Origin: Pseudoduganella lurida
Lineage (GTDB): Bacteria; Pseudomonadota; Gammaproteobacteria; Burkholderiales; Burkholderiaceae_D
Direction of reading: 5' to 3'
NCBI RefSeq assembly: GCF_007830455.1
Contig: NZ_VLLB01000005.1
Location: 248,001-312,000 of the forward strand
Length of the DNA stretch: 64,000 nt
The position numbers were made by a program, and so were the translations under genes. Every line of letters starts with the position of its first letter. The stretch's first letter is position 1. This document shows, piece after piece, positions 36,105-45,094 of the stretch. Under the pieces are notes generated by a model, which was not told the DNA's origin, made no database searches, and saw nothing but the letters and a program-made list of their open reading frames with translations.

Positions 36105-37613
36105 ATGGTGGACAGGTGGCAGGCCGGCAGCAGCGTGTGGCGCGAGGACGCGGCAGCGTCACCCCGCTTCGTGCTGGAGACGGCGGCGGGCGTGCCAAGG
36201 GTCGACTGGCCGCTGGTGCGCGCGCGCCTGCCGGACGTGGCGCTGCTGCTGGGCGCCGCGCTGCCAGGGAGCTGCACGCATGCGCCGATCTTCCCGGAAG
36301 GCTTTGCGTTCTGTCCCGAGTGCGGCGCGCCCGTGCACACCATGCGCGAGGCGCCGCGCGCCGGCTGGTGGGGCAGCACCAGTGCGCAGCTGCCGCCGGA
36401 TGCGGCGCCGCTGCCCCGCCACGTGCCGCACGGCCTGCCGCAGACGGCGCTGCCATTGGCCGCCGCGCTGGAGACCCGTCCTCCCGAACCGTTCGTCGGC
36501 CAGCCGGACCTGCGCATGCCGGCGCCGCCGAACGCCGTCTGCGTGTTCGTCGCCGCGCAGTTCGGCTTTGCCGCGCAGCGCCTGCTGGCGCTGGCCTACA
36601 CCCGCAACGTGCTGCAGTACTGGGATGCGCCCGGCGCCCGCTGGCATGTCTTCACGCCCGACGAGGGCGCGGCGGACCTGGCGTTCATTGCTTCCGCCTA
36701 TGCCTGGTTGCCGCCCGCCGATCCGGCCACCGCGCGCCGCGGCGAAGTGGGCATCGTGCCCACCGCACAGGGCCTGGTACGCCTGATCGCCAATCCGCTG
36801 GCCGAGAGTTTCACCACCGAGCCCGTGTTCAGCGCGCCGCTGGCCGCCAGTCCGGGCGCCGTGGGCCGCCGCATCGCCGTGCCGTTCACGCATCCGCAGG
36901 GCCTGCGGCTGTGGACCGCCGGAGCCGATGGTGCCGATCCGGAGGTGCTGGAGATCGAGGGCGCGTCGGTCCCTGTAAAAGGCTGGGCGCGGCCGTTCAG
37001 CTACGACGGCCGCCTGCACTGGCTGCACGAGGAGGGGCAACTGCTGTGGCGCCCCGGCCAGCCGCCGCGCTTTGTCACCTGGCCGTTCCCGTGGACGCCG
37101 CGGCTGCAGTTCGGCGGCCCGGTACGCAGCCGCGACGGCCGCCTGTGGCAGATCGGGAACGACGGCGCGGGCTACTCGTTCCGCGCGCTCGATCCCGACA
37201 GCCCGCAAGTGGAGAACATCGACGGCGCCCGTCTGGGCTTCGGCACCCTGCTGTTCCGCCGCGGCCACCAGGTGAAGGACGATCCCTGGGCCGATGAAGA
37301 CGTGGAAGACCAGGCCCGTGGCGACGCCCTCGTGCTGCCGCTGCTGGAAGCGGTGGCCGGTTCGCGCAGCCAGCCATCCGGCCTGATGCTGCGCTTCGAG
37401 GGCTTTACCGGCCGCGCCGAAGCGGCACTGGCCGGCGACATCATCCCGCGCACGCTGGTCGAATGGATCGGCCAGCGCAACGTGCTGCTGGACGATATCG
37501 CGCGGCTCAGGCACCCCGGCGACTGCGTGCCGTTCGTGTGGCAGGGCAGCCTGTGGCTGCACCATCCGTCGTGGAACGAACTGCGCGGCTGGCGGCTGGA
37601 CGGGCTGGCATGA
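36105..37613 (+). CDS. CPEC-knuckle protein, first gene of the tubulin-like operon
   Basis: 502-residue protein of unrecognised family. A single FCPECGAPVH knuckle (Cys70, Cys73) near the N-terminus is followed by a Pro-rich linker (about 80-135). The remaining ~360 residues are rich in short beta-like units (FSYDGRLHWLHEEGQLLW, SRDGRLWQIGNDGAG) suggesting a beta-propeller-like or repeat fold. No signal peptide, so cytoplasmic. GGAGG precedes the start. The stop overlaps the next gene's ATG (ATGA at 37610), tying it to the vWA-like gene. A scaffold or adaptor role is only a guess. Confidence 0.7.
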   Translation: MVDRWQAGSSVWREDAAASPRFVLETAAGVPRVDWPLVRARLPDVALLLGAALPGSCTHAPIFPEGFAFCPECGAPVHTMREAPRAGWWGSTSAQLPPDAAPLPRHVPHGLPQTALPLAAALETRPPEPFVGQPDLRMPAPPNAVCVFVAAQFGFAAQRLLALAYTRNVLQYWDAPGARWHVFTPDEGAADLAFIASAYAWLPPADPATARRGEVGIVPTAQGLVRLIANPLAESFTTEPVFSAPLAASPGAVGRRIAVPFTHPQGLRLWTAGADGADPEVLEIEGASVPVKGWARPFSYDGRLHWLHEEGQLLWRPGQPPRFVTWPFPWTPRLQFGGPVRSRDGRLWQIGNDGAGYSFRALDPDSPQVENIDGARLGFGTLLFRRGHQVKDDPWADEDVEDQARGDALVLPLLEAVAGSRSQPSGLMLRFEGFTGRAEAALAGDIIPRTLVEWIGQRNVLLDDIARLRHPGDCVPFVWQGSLWLHHPSWNELRGWRLDGLA

Positions 37614-39100
37614 TCCCGCAGCGCGTGCTCGTGCCCTTGCTGCTTGCCGCGTCGTGCGCGACTGGTAGCGCCCATGGTGCGTCCCACGTGTTCCTGGTGC
37701 AGAACTCCGGCTGGATGGAGCCGTTCTACACCGACCCGGGCTCGCCGTACAAGGCGCTGGTGACGGAAGTGGTGGAAGCGGCGATGGCGCCGGACGATGC
37801 GCTGGTGCTGGCCTCGTTCAACCAGGGCCTGCCGGGAGCACCGTCGCCACACGCGCTGCTGGCGCAGAAGGGCCGGCCGGAGCGCGACAAGTTACGGGCC
37901 ACGCTGGCTTCCCTGGCCGTGGCGAAGAAGCCGGGCAGCAGCACGCTGGCGGATACGGACCTGGGCGAAGCAGTGGGCAGCGCGATCGAGGGGGCGCTGG
38001 CCGGCAAGCCGGGCCTCGTCTGGCTGTTCACCAACAACCGCAACAGCCCGAACAACGACCAGGCCACGGCGCGCCGCAACCGCGAGTTCTACCAGCTGAT
38101 CCACGAGGGGCAGGCGATCCGCAAGGCGCTGGCCTTCCCGCTGAAGATGCCGGTGCAAGGTGAACGCTACAAGGCGAACGGCCTGATGGTGTACGTATTT
38201 GCCGTGCAGCCGCAGGGCGTGCGCGAGCTCGATGCGCTGCTGGCCAGCGGCCGCCTGCAGAAGGTCATCACGGAAGCGCCGGCGCGCCTGAAACCGCTGG
38301 ACCAGGACACGGTGCGCCTGATCCCCGCCAGCGTCGGGAACACGCCGGGCGTGCGCTACTCGGTGCTGCCCGGCGGCCGGCTGCGCGTCGAGATGGATGC
38401 GGGCCACCATGGCACGCCGCCGGCCACCAACGTCACGTGGCGGCTGGAGAATGCCATGTACCCGTACACGATCAGTAGCGCGCGCATCGATGCGCAGGCC
38501 GTGCTGGCGGGCGGCGCGCAGCCGGTGCTGCTCAAGCCGGACCAGGTGCGGGACCTGGCGCCGGGCCGGCCGCAGCCGCTGGCTTCCACGCTGGCGCTGC
38601 CGGTGGCCAACGTGCCCTCGGCCTGGTCGCTGGCGGCGCTGCAGTCGGCCGGTTCGGCGCACGTGCTGCCGGGCCGGGTCGAGCTCACGCTGTCGCAGCA
38701 GAAGCTGGAGCTGTCGGGCGCGTTCCGGCAGCGCATGGCCGAGCTGTTTCCCGGCGATCCGCTGCCCGACATCTTCACGCCGCCGCGCGACATCCAGGGC
38801 TCGCGCGCCGCGCTGCCCGTCGAGGTGCGTTTGCAGTATGGTTCGGGGCCGCTGCTGGCCGCGATCGGCGGCCTGTTTGCGCTGCTGGCGGCAGGTGCCG
38901 CGGCCCTGGTTGCCGGCACGCGCGGCCGCAAGGCGATCGTCACGATCGACGGCCAGCCCCGCACGGTGCACACCAGGGCCGGCAAGCGCACCCCCTTATA
39001 TGACGCGGCCGGCGAGCAGGTCGCCGAGCTGCACACCACGATGTTCGGACACACGCTGGCCAACGTGCGCGCAGGCGCCAACGTTCGCCTCGGTCATTGA
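37610..39100 (+). CDS. vWA-like exported protein with C-terminal membrane anchor
   Basis: 496-residue protein with an N-terminal signal (about 1-24). Right after it comes a vWA-like first strand, HVFLVQNSGWMEPFYTDPGS, where the usual DxSxS MIDAS is replaced by QNSGW, so metal binding may be lost. LADTDLGEAVGSAIEGALAG and LVWLFTNNRNSPNND continue the fold. A C-terminal helix (about 420-445, ALLAAGAAALVAGTRG) is followed by a cytosolic tail with beta-like TIDGQPRTVHTR and TMFGHTLANVRAG. Topology would place the vWA part in the periplasm and the tail near the tubulin-like protein. vWA proteins have been linked to tubulin-superfamily clusters in published comparative genomics. Confidence 0.72.
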   Translation: MIPQRVLVPLLLAASCATGSAHGASHVFLVQNSGWMEPFYTDPGSPYKALVTEVVEAAMAPDDALVLASFNQGLPGAPSPHALLAQKGRPERDKLRATLASLAVAKKPGSSTLADTDLGEAVGSAIEGALAGKPGLVWLFTNNRNSPNNDQATARRNREFYQLIHEGQAIRKALAFPLKMPVQGERYKANGLMVYVFAVQPQGVRELDALLASGRLQKVITEAPARLKPLDQDTVRLIPASVGNTPGVRYSVLPGGRLRVEMDAGHHGTPPATNVTWRLENAMYPYTISSARIDAQAVLAGGAQPVLLKPDQVRDLAPGRPQPLASTLALPVANVPSAWSLAALQSAGSAHVLPGRVELTLSQQKLELSGAFRQRMAELFPGDPLPDIFTPPRDIQGSRAALPVEVRLQYGSGPLLAAIGGLFALLAAGAAALVAGTRGRKAIVTIDGQPRTVHTRAGKRTPLYDAAGEQVAELHTTMFGHTLANVRAGANVRLGH

Positions 39101-39117
39101 AACGACAAGAGGATCTC

Positions 39118-39597
39118 ATGCAGGCAAACGAAAAGAACAGCGACCCGGGCTTCCGGATCCCCGACGACAAGGTGAAGAACGAGGCGCCGCAGCCGGCCCC
39201 CGGCCTGTCGACCACGCCACCGGCGGACGGCACGGCTGCCAGCAATGGCGTTGGTAACAGCGCCAGCGGCATCGAGATCGCGCCCGATGGCCAGGTGCCA
39301 GCCACCGACACGTCCACGCGCGACATCGCCATCGGCGGGGCCGTGTTCCTGTTCCTGCTGGTGATCTTCTTCTTCGCCCGCAATGCGTTTGCCAACTACC
39401 TGGTCAAGCGTCGCGTGGCGCCGTCGTCCGCGGACACCGCCGGCTGGCTGCTGTTCTTCGGGCTGGCATTCCTGAGCGCCGCGGTGGTGCTGGGCTTCGT
39501 CAATTCGACCAAGTTCCTGAACGTGGCCATCACCGGCACGCTGCTGGTGTTCGGCATTGCCGCGATCGGCGGCGCGCTCGTCACCGGCCGCCGCTAG
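39118..39597 (+). CDS. Small three-helix membrane protein of the tubulin-like operon
   Basis: 159-residue protein. The first ~68 residues are Asn/Pro/Asp-rich and probably disordered. Then come three hydrophobic segments: IAIGGAVFLFLLVIFFF, TAGWLLFFGLAFLSAAVVLG and NVAITGTLLVFGIAAIGGAL. The start at 39118 (MQANEKN) has an AGAGGA ribosome site. An earlier TTG overlapping the upstream stop is less likely. Only 3 nt separate it from the tubulin-like gene. Possibly the membrane anchor for the complex. I do not know the family. Confidence 0.7.
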   Translation: MQANEKNSDPGFRIPDDKVKNEAPQPAPGLSTTPPADGTAASNGVGNSASGIEIAPDGQVPATDTSTRDIAIGGAVFLFLLVIFFFARNAFANYLVKRRVAPSSADTAGWLLFFGLAFLSAAVVLGFVNSTKFLNVAITGTLLVFGIAAIGGALVTGRR

Positions 39598-39600
39598 GAG

Positions 39601-42600
39601 ATGCCCGTGGACCCGATCGGCAAGAAGAATGAAGTGAAGGTGGACCTGCGGCCCACGCTGTTCATCGGCGCGGGCGGCACCGGCATGGAAGTGATGATGC
39701 GCATCCGGCGCCGCATCCTGTCGGCCGTGTGGAACCGCCACCAGCCCACGCGCGTGGAATCGATCGGCGAATTCCCGGTCGCGCGGTTTCTACATATCGA
39801 CCTGGATAACGGCGCCATCATCGACGAAGGCAAGTCGCAGCGCACCGACCCGTGGTACGAGCTGGTGAAGCTGGGCGACGAGGAGCGCCTCGTCGAACCG
39901 CTCGACCTGCTGCAGTACCACGATTCGGACGACAGCCTGGCGCGCTTCCCGCTGATCGAGAACTGGATGCCGCTGCGCCCCAAGAAACTGCGCTCGCTGG
40001 GCATCGATCCGTCGCGCGGCGCGGGCCAGATCCGCGCCGTGGCGCGCCTGTACCTGTTCGACAAATACAGCAAGCTGCGCGGCCGCATCAAGGGCGCGCT
40101 GAACTTCCTGGCCTCCAACGCAGGCATCGAACGCAAGGACAATTACCAGCGCCTGGGCTTGCAGGTCGACACGTCGAAATTCCGCATCGTCGTCATCGCC
40201 TCGAACGCGGGCGGCACCGGTGCCGGCACGGCGCTCGACCTGGGCTGGATCGCCAAGGCCATCGCGCGCCAGGAAGTGGCGGACAGCCAGGTGGACCTGG
40301 TGATGCTGATGCCCACCGGGTATGCGCGCGCCAACAAGGAGCGCACGGAAGCGAATGCCTACGCCACGCTGATGGAACTGGAGACGGCGATGCGCGACAT
40401 GGATGCGCAGGTGCGCTGGGCCGATCCGGACAGCCTGACGGGCCGCGGCGCGCCGTTCGACGACGTCTACTTCGTCGACACGGCCAACCTGGCGAACAAG
40501 GCCACGCAGGACGTGAAGGACGTGTACCAGATGGTGGCCGATTCGCTGTTCGAGGATTTCGCCTCGGCCGATTTCGCCAACCGCAAGCGTTCGGTGGCCG
40601 TCAACCAGCAGCAGCACAAGCTCGGGCCGTTCAATCCGAAGGTGCCGGAAGGGCGCTTCGGCGACATGCGCCTGTCGTACTCGAAGGTGTATTCCGCGTT
40701 CGGCCAGTCGGTGCTCGACACGCAGCAGGGCCTGCGCGACGATATCCGCGCCTATGAACTGGCAGCGCTGATGGTGAAGGCGTTCTTCGGCATCGTCGGC
40801 AAGGATGGCGCGGGCGGGTCGGGTGGAGCCATCGCTTCGCACGGCCTGCTGCGGCGCGCCGGCGACCAGGAACGCGACACCTTCATGCGCGAGCAGATGT
40901 GGCTGACGGAGCGGCCGTTCGACGAATTCCCCGACTTCCGGAAAGGCACTGTCGATGTCACGCCGTTCCTCGAATACGCGCTGACCGACCAGCTGCTGAT
41001 GGACAAGGACCAGCGCTCGCTGCTGGAACGCGTGGAGTCGAAGGTGCAGATGGAGGTGGACCGCATCACCAACAGCTACGACCTGAAGGAATGGCGCGCC
41101 AAGATCGCCGACCTGCTGCCGCAGCTGGAACGCGATGCGATCCGCGAAGCCGGCGCCACGGCCGAGACGAGCGAGGACCGGCTGAAGCGCCACACGCAGG
41201 AACTGGCGGGCCGGCTGAAGGGCCGCGTGCGCGAGCGCCTGTATGCGCTGCTGGACGACCGCCGCCAGGGCGGCCTGGAATTCGTGCTGTCGCTGCTGGA
41301 ACAGATCAAGGCGCGCATCGCCCAGCGCGACATCCCGCGCATGGAGCACAACGAGCGCCGCTACCGCGACATGCGCGACGCGCTGCGCACCCGCCAGGTG
41401 GAGGAGTCGCTCAACAACCTGAACCAGGCGGCCAACAAGTGGATCAATGCGTCGGCCCAGGCGCGTGAAGTGATCGTGCATGCCAAGCGCGATATTGCCG
41501 ACTACCTGCGCTTCCACCTGCTGGCCGTCGCGGCCGGGCAGTCCACCGAGGTGCTGCGGCAGGTGTCCGCCTGGCTGGGCGATCCGCAGGCCGTCGACGA
41601 ACAGGGCCAGGCCGTGTGGTCCGGCGTGGCGGGCGAATTCCAGGAAGGGCGGCGCAGCGTGGAAGCGATGCTGGGCGCCGTCGACCAGCGCGTGGCGCAG
41701 CTGCGCGCCGATGCGCAGCACGAACACGCCACCTACATGAAGCTGGCCAGCGACGAACCGCCGCAACCCGTGAAGCTGACGGGCGACGTGTCGGCCTGGA
41801 GCGAGGAAGTGCTGCTGGAATTCGGCGGCTCGGCGCGCCTGTTCCCGCAACTGAACGACGAGAAGCTGCGCTCCACCTTGCTGCTGAAACTGTTCCGCCG
41901 CGCGCAGACGCAGCTCTCGACCGAAGAAGTCGGCAGCGAGCCGCCCGATCCGCTGCTGGAACGGCTGCTGTCGCTGTCGGTGCAGGAGCGCCAGCGCATC
42001 TTTACCGAATGGCTGAACAGCGCAATGCCCTGGGTGAACGCGCGCTTCTCGGCCGAATTCACGCCGTCCGCCGACCAGTTCAAGTGCTTCATCGGCGTGG
42101 GCGACGTGAATGCCTGGAAGCGGCTGGAAGGCGAGATCCGTGCGGCCGCGCCCACCGGCTACTTCCACGGCGACCTGGTCAACATCGTCAACACGGGCGT
42201 GCGCGGGCGTGCCGTCTGCTACGTGGAGCTGTCCGGCTACCCGATGACGGTGCTGCGCGGGCTGCCCACCTGGCGCACCTCGTACCAGATCGAGAACCCG
42301 AAGATCCCCACGCACCTGCACTTCGATGCGACGCGCTTCCGCCATCCGATCGCACCCGGCATGGATGAACTGAACCGGCTGGCCGACGACTACGAGTGGT
42401 TCCTGCAGGCGGTGGCGACGGGCGTGCTGAAACGGAAGGCCGACCTGGCCGACCGCGAAGCCTCGTTCCAGCCGCGCGGCCAGTACCTGTTCGAGGTGGA
42501 GGGGGGATCGGGCGAATGGCTGCAGGTGGGGAACGAGTATGCGATCCGCTCCAATGGCCTGCCCGCGTTCTACCGCGAGCAGATCGTCACGACCGTGCAG

Positions 42601-43266
42601 CAGCGGCTGGCGCGCCTCGGTGCCCACCAGTTCCTGCTGCTGGCCGCGCTCATGCGCCACACGCAGCTGCGCGTCTACCAGCCACGCCTGGAAGTGGACG
42701 AGACGGGTGCCGAGCTGCCGTCGCCATCGCTGCCGAACATCACGGCCAAGCGGCTGCACGATGCCTGGCTGCGGCGCGCGGTCGCCGCGGAACCGGCCCT
42801 CGCGAACGCCGAGGAACGCGCGCTGGAACTGCTGCCGCAATGGAGCGAGCCGGTGCCGGGATCGGCCTCTGACGCGTATCCATGGGAAGTGCAGCAGCCG
42901 GTCGACAAGCGCGTGCTGCGGCCCGAATATCTGGCGGGCGATGCGGCCGCTGCCGCGCTGTTCGGCGCCGGTGGTATCGGTATTGCATCCGCGTCCGCAT
43001 CGGCATCGGCAGTGGCTTCTGCTGTAACGGCGGCGCCGGCGCTGTACAAGGTCTTCGTCGACCGGACGCAGCAGGGACCGTTCACGGTGGTGGAGCTGGC
43101 GCAGCGCATCGCGCGCGGCGAGATCACGGCCGGCACGAAGGCCTGGAACATGCGCTGGGTGCCGCACGTGGACCAGTGGCAGGCCGCCGGCACGCTGCCG
43201 GAACTGGCTGCGCTGTTTGCCGCGGCGATTCCCGATCCCGTCGACGACATTCCCGATCCGGAGTAA
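39601..43266 (+). CDS. Tubulin/FtsZ-superfamily protein with C-terminal GYF_2 domain
   Basis: 1221-residue cytoplasmic protein of the Tubulin_2 type. The nucleotide-binding features are visible: an N-terminal glycine loop IGAGGTG (22-28) after a beta strand, HIDLDNGAII, and the tubulin signature region SNAGGTGAGTALDLGW with Gly204-Gly205-Thr206-Gly207-Ala208-Gly209-Thr210. RGAGQIRAVARL and VMLMPTGYARANKERTEANA follow, as in the superfamily's core. The ~700-residue middle is largely helical with coiled-coil stretches. The C-terminal ~60 residues (about 1149-1205: YKVFVDRTQQGPFTVVELAQ, then WNMRWVPHVDQW) form a GYF_2 domain, which commonly binds proline-rich peptides. The next gene encodes a long Pro/Ala linker, a plausible partner. 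GTP-driven assembly is inferred, not shown. Confidence 0.82.
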   Translation: MPVDPIGKKNEVKVDLRPTLFIGAGGTGMEVMMRIRRRILSAVWNRHQPTRVESIGEFPVARFLHIDLDNGAIIDEGKSQRTDPWYELVKLGDEERLVEPLDLLQYHDSDDSLARFPLIENWMPLRPKKLRSLGIDPSRGAGQIRAVARLYLFDKYSKLRGRIKGALNFLASNAGIERKDNYQRLGLQVDTSKFRIVVIASNAGGTGAGTALDLGWIAKAIARQEVADSQVDLVMLMPTGYARANKERTEANAYATLMELETAMRDMDAQVRWADPDSLTGRGAPFDDVYFVDTANLANKATQDVKDVYQMVADSLFEDFASADFANRKRSVAVNQQQHKLGPFNPKVPEGRFGDMRLSYSKVYSAFGQSVLDTQQGLRDDIRAYELAALMVKAFFGIVGKDGAGGSGGAIASHGLLRRAGDQERDTFMREQMWLTERPFDEFPDFRKGTVDVTPFLEYALTDQLLMDKDQRSLLERVESKVQMEVDRITNSYDLKEWRAKIADLLPQLERDAIREAGATAETSEDRLKRHTQELAGRLKGRVRERLYALLDDRRQGGLEFVLSLLEQIKARIAQRDIPRMEHNERRYRDMRDALRTRQVEESLNNLNQAANKWINASAQAREVIVHAKRDIADYLRFHLLAVAAGQSTEVLRQVSAWLGDPQAVDEQGQAVWSGVAGEFQEGRRSVEAMLGAVDQRVAQLRADAQHEHATYMKLASDEPPQPVKLTGDVSAWSEEVLLEFGGSARLFPQLNDEKLRSTLLLKLFRRAQTQLSTEEVGSEPPDPLLERLLSLSVQERQRIFTEWLNSAMPWVNARFSAEFTPSADQFKCFIGVGDVNAWKRLEGEIRAAAPTGYFHGDLVNIVNTGVRGRAVCYVELSGYPMTVLRGLPTWRTSYQIENPKIPTHLHFDATRFRHPIAPGMDELNRLADDYEWFLQAVATGVLKRKADLADREASFQPRGQYLFEVEGGSGEWLQVGNEYAIRSNGLPAFYREQIVTTVQQRLARLGAHQFLLLAALMRHTQLRVYQPRLEVDETGAELPSPSLPNITAKRLHDAWLRRAVAAEPALANAEERALELLPQWSEPVPGSASDAYPWEVQQPVDKRVLRPEYLAGDAAAAALFGAGGIGIASASASASAVASAVTAAPALYKVFVDRTQQGPFTVVELAQRIARGEITAGTKAWNMRWVPHVDQWQAAGTLPELAALFAAAIPDPVDDIPDPE

Positions 43267-43269
43267 GCG

Positions 43270-44535
43270 TTGAACGAGATCCACCGCTGCATCAACCCGG
43301 CGTGCGCGCGCACCTTCCCGCGCGCCGTCGCGTATTGCCCGTATTGCGGCACCCGGCAGGGCAGTGCTGCCGCCGCGCCGCGTTCATCTGCTCCTGCCGC
43401 CGCCGCCGCCGCTGCACCTGCACCCGCGCCTGCACCGGCTCCGCCTGTCGCCGCGGCAGCACCAGCGCCTGCACCGGCTACGCCAGTCGCCGCGCCAGCA
43501 CCAGCGCCGGCACCGGCACCGGCACCATCTCGTCCCGGTCCGACGACGCCGCCACCGGCCACGCCGCGCTACCGCCAGCCGGAAGCGGCCGCCGGCGTAC
43601 CGCGGCCGCCCGCATCGTCACCGTCCGCACCGGCGCGCCCGCCGCTGCGCAAGCCCGTCGGCCTGGGTACCTGGGTCGTGGTTGGCTTGCTGCTGCTGGG
43701 GTTGTGGTACCTGGTCAAGCCGAAGGACGCGGCGCACCGGCTGGAGAGCCGCGTCGACGATGCCGTGGCATTGACGGAAAGCTGCCGCCTCGACGAAGCG
43801 CGCGACGAGCTGGCCGCGCTGCGCAAGGTACCGGCCAGCGCCGCGCAGATCAGGCGCGTGCAGCAGGCCATCTCGTCCACCACGGCGGCCTGCGGCAAGA
43901 AGGGCCAGCGCGCCAGGGCGTGGAGCGATGCCCGCGCGGCGATGGAGACGTCGCTGGCCGCGGGGGCGCTCGACAAGGCCACGTCCCGCCTGGGCACCTT
44001 CGAGAAGAAGTGGGGCGCGGATGACACGACGCAAGAGTGGCGCGACCGCATTGCCGCGCGCCGCGCCGAGAAGCTCCTCGACGAAGCCAATGTGTGCCTG
44101 GCGAAGAAGGACCGCGCCTGCATGGAAACGAAGCTGGATGCGGCCGAGAAGCTGAAGCGCCCGGAAAGCGCGGCCCGCATCGAAACCCTGCGTGGCGCGC
44201 TGTCACGGCTGCTGGAGACGACGCTGCTGGAAGGCGCCGGCAGGCCTGCACCGGCTTCCTCGGCTAACGCGGTCGTGGCACCGCTGCGCCCGTCCGCGCC
44301 GCCGCCACTGACCACCGGCACGGCCGATGCGGACGAAGCCCGCAAGCTGAAGACGGAGGCGGAACACGAACTCGCGCAGGGCAATTACCGCGCCGCGATG
44401 GGCCGCGCGGCCCAGTGTGCAACGATGCTGCCAGGGGAATGCCAGCCGCTGCGCGAGAAGGCCACGCGGCTCGACCGCGAGTTCCAGACCTGCATGAAGG
44501 CGGGCCGCGAATGGGTGTCCGAGCGCTGCGAATGA
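43270..44535 (+). CDS. Zinc-ribbon, Pro/Ala-linker, single-TM protein
   Basis: 421-residue protein starting with TTG at 43270, supported by GGAG 6 nt upstream and 3 nt spacing from the tubulin-like gene. Residues 7-26 form a zinc ribbon (Cys7, Cys12, Cys23, Cys26). Residues about 32-127 are almost only Pro and Ala with short PAPAP repeats, one membrane helix follows (about 131-149, GTWVVVGLLLLGLWYLV), and the remaining ~270 residues are helical, TPR-like, with six or more Cys (CRLDEARDEL, CLAKKDRACMETKLDAAEKL). The linker is an obvious candidate ligand for the GYF_2 domain of the upstream protein. The helical part would be periplasmic. Confidence 0.75.
   Translation: MNEIHRCINPACARTFPRAVAYCPYCGTRQGSAAAAPRSSAPAAAAAAAPAPAPAPAPPVAAAAPAPAPATPVAAPAPAPAPAPAPSRPGPTTPPPATPRYRQPEAAAGVPRPPASSPSAPARPPLRKPVGLGTWVVVGLLLLGLWYLVKPKDAAHRLESRVDDAVALTESCRLDEARDELAALRKVPASAAQIRRVQQAISSTTAACGKKGQRARAWSDARAAMETSLAAGALDKATSRLGTFEKKWGADDTTQEWRDRIAARRAEKLLDEANVCLAKKDRACMETKLDAAEKLKRPESAARIETLRGALSRLLETTLLEGAGRPAPASSANAVVAPLRPSAPPPLTTGTADADEARKLKTEAEHELAQGNYRAAMGRAAQCATMLPGECQPLREKATRLDREFQTCMKAGREWVSERCE
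43385..43545 (+). repeat. Low-complexity CACCxGCGCC coding repeat
   Basis: Imperfect tandem copies of CACCAGCGCCTGCACCGGC-type units encode the Pro/Ala linker of the protein above. Slippage here could vary linker length between strains. Confidence 0.6.
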
Positions 44536-44552
44536 AGCGGTGCCAGCATTGC

Positions 44553-44578
44553 GCGGCGCGGTCCTGCGCCGATTTTTG
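44553..44578 (+). terminator. Intrinsic terminator of the tubulin-like operon
   Basis: Stem CGGCGC/GCGCCG (44554-44559 with 44566-44571), loop GGTCCT, then ATTTTTG. It closes the five-gene operon and separates it from the lipoprotein gene, although read-through is possible. Confidence 0.65.
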
Positions 44579-44605
44579 TTAAGCTGGCCCTTCGAGGAGG
44601 GAAGC

Positions 44606-44974
44606 ATGCACACCACACTGAAGCATATCGTCACGATGCTGGCAACGGCCGGCGTGCTGGCCCTGGCCGGCTGCCACAAGGAAGACGACCGCCGCGTCGA
44701 CGGTCCGGCCGAGCACGCAGGGCGCGAAATCGACCAGGCGGCGGACAAGGCGGCCGTCCATCTCGACAAGGCACGCGAGGAATTCCAGCAGGCCGCGCAG
44801 GATACGGGCCGTGAACTGGACCGGGCCGCCGACCAGGCCGGGGAAAAGCTGAACGCGGCGGCCGAGGCGATCGGCGAAAAGCTGGAGCGGGCCGGCGAAA
44901 AGGTGCAGGCCAATGCCCGCGCCGCGCGCGAGGAAGACGAGCGCGCGCACCGGACTGACAAAACCGCCAAATAA
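44606..44974 (+). CDS. Small helical lipoprotein, apolipoprotein/LEA-like
   Basis: 122-residue envelope protein with a lipobox ALAGC (Cys23). The mature part is one long amphipathic helix with 11-residue-like repeats of the form A-[DE]-x-A-[AG]-[ED]-K-L and REIDQAADKAA, REELDRAADQAGEKL-like units, resembling apolipoprotein or LEA-type stress proteins. GAGGAGGG precedes the start. The role is unknown. Such proteins are often stress-induced. It lies directly after the tubulin-like operon terminator but need not be related. Confidence 0.78.
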   Translation: MHTTLKHIVTMLATAGVLALAGCHKEDDRRVDGPAEHAGREIDQAADKAAVHLDKAREEFQQAAQDTGRELDRAADQAGEKLNAAAEAIGEKLERAGEKVQANARAAREEDERAHRTDKTAK

Positions 44975-45094
44975 GCGGGACCGCGGTCGCACCGGGGCTG
45001 GCCCTGAGCTGGCCCGCAGCGTAACCTCAGCCGGCCATCACCCGCATGCTGGCTGGGGAGCAGCCGGACCTCATCTGCTACCTCATCCGGCACC

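Noticed and set aside
43385..43545. Direct-repeat array as a possible CRISPR
   Set aside because: Units are short, irregular and encode a Pro/Ala linker within a real gene. No spacers.
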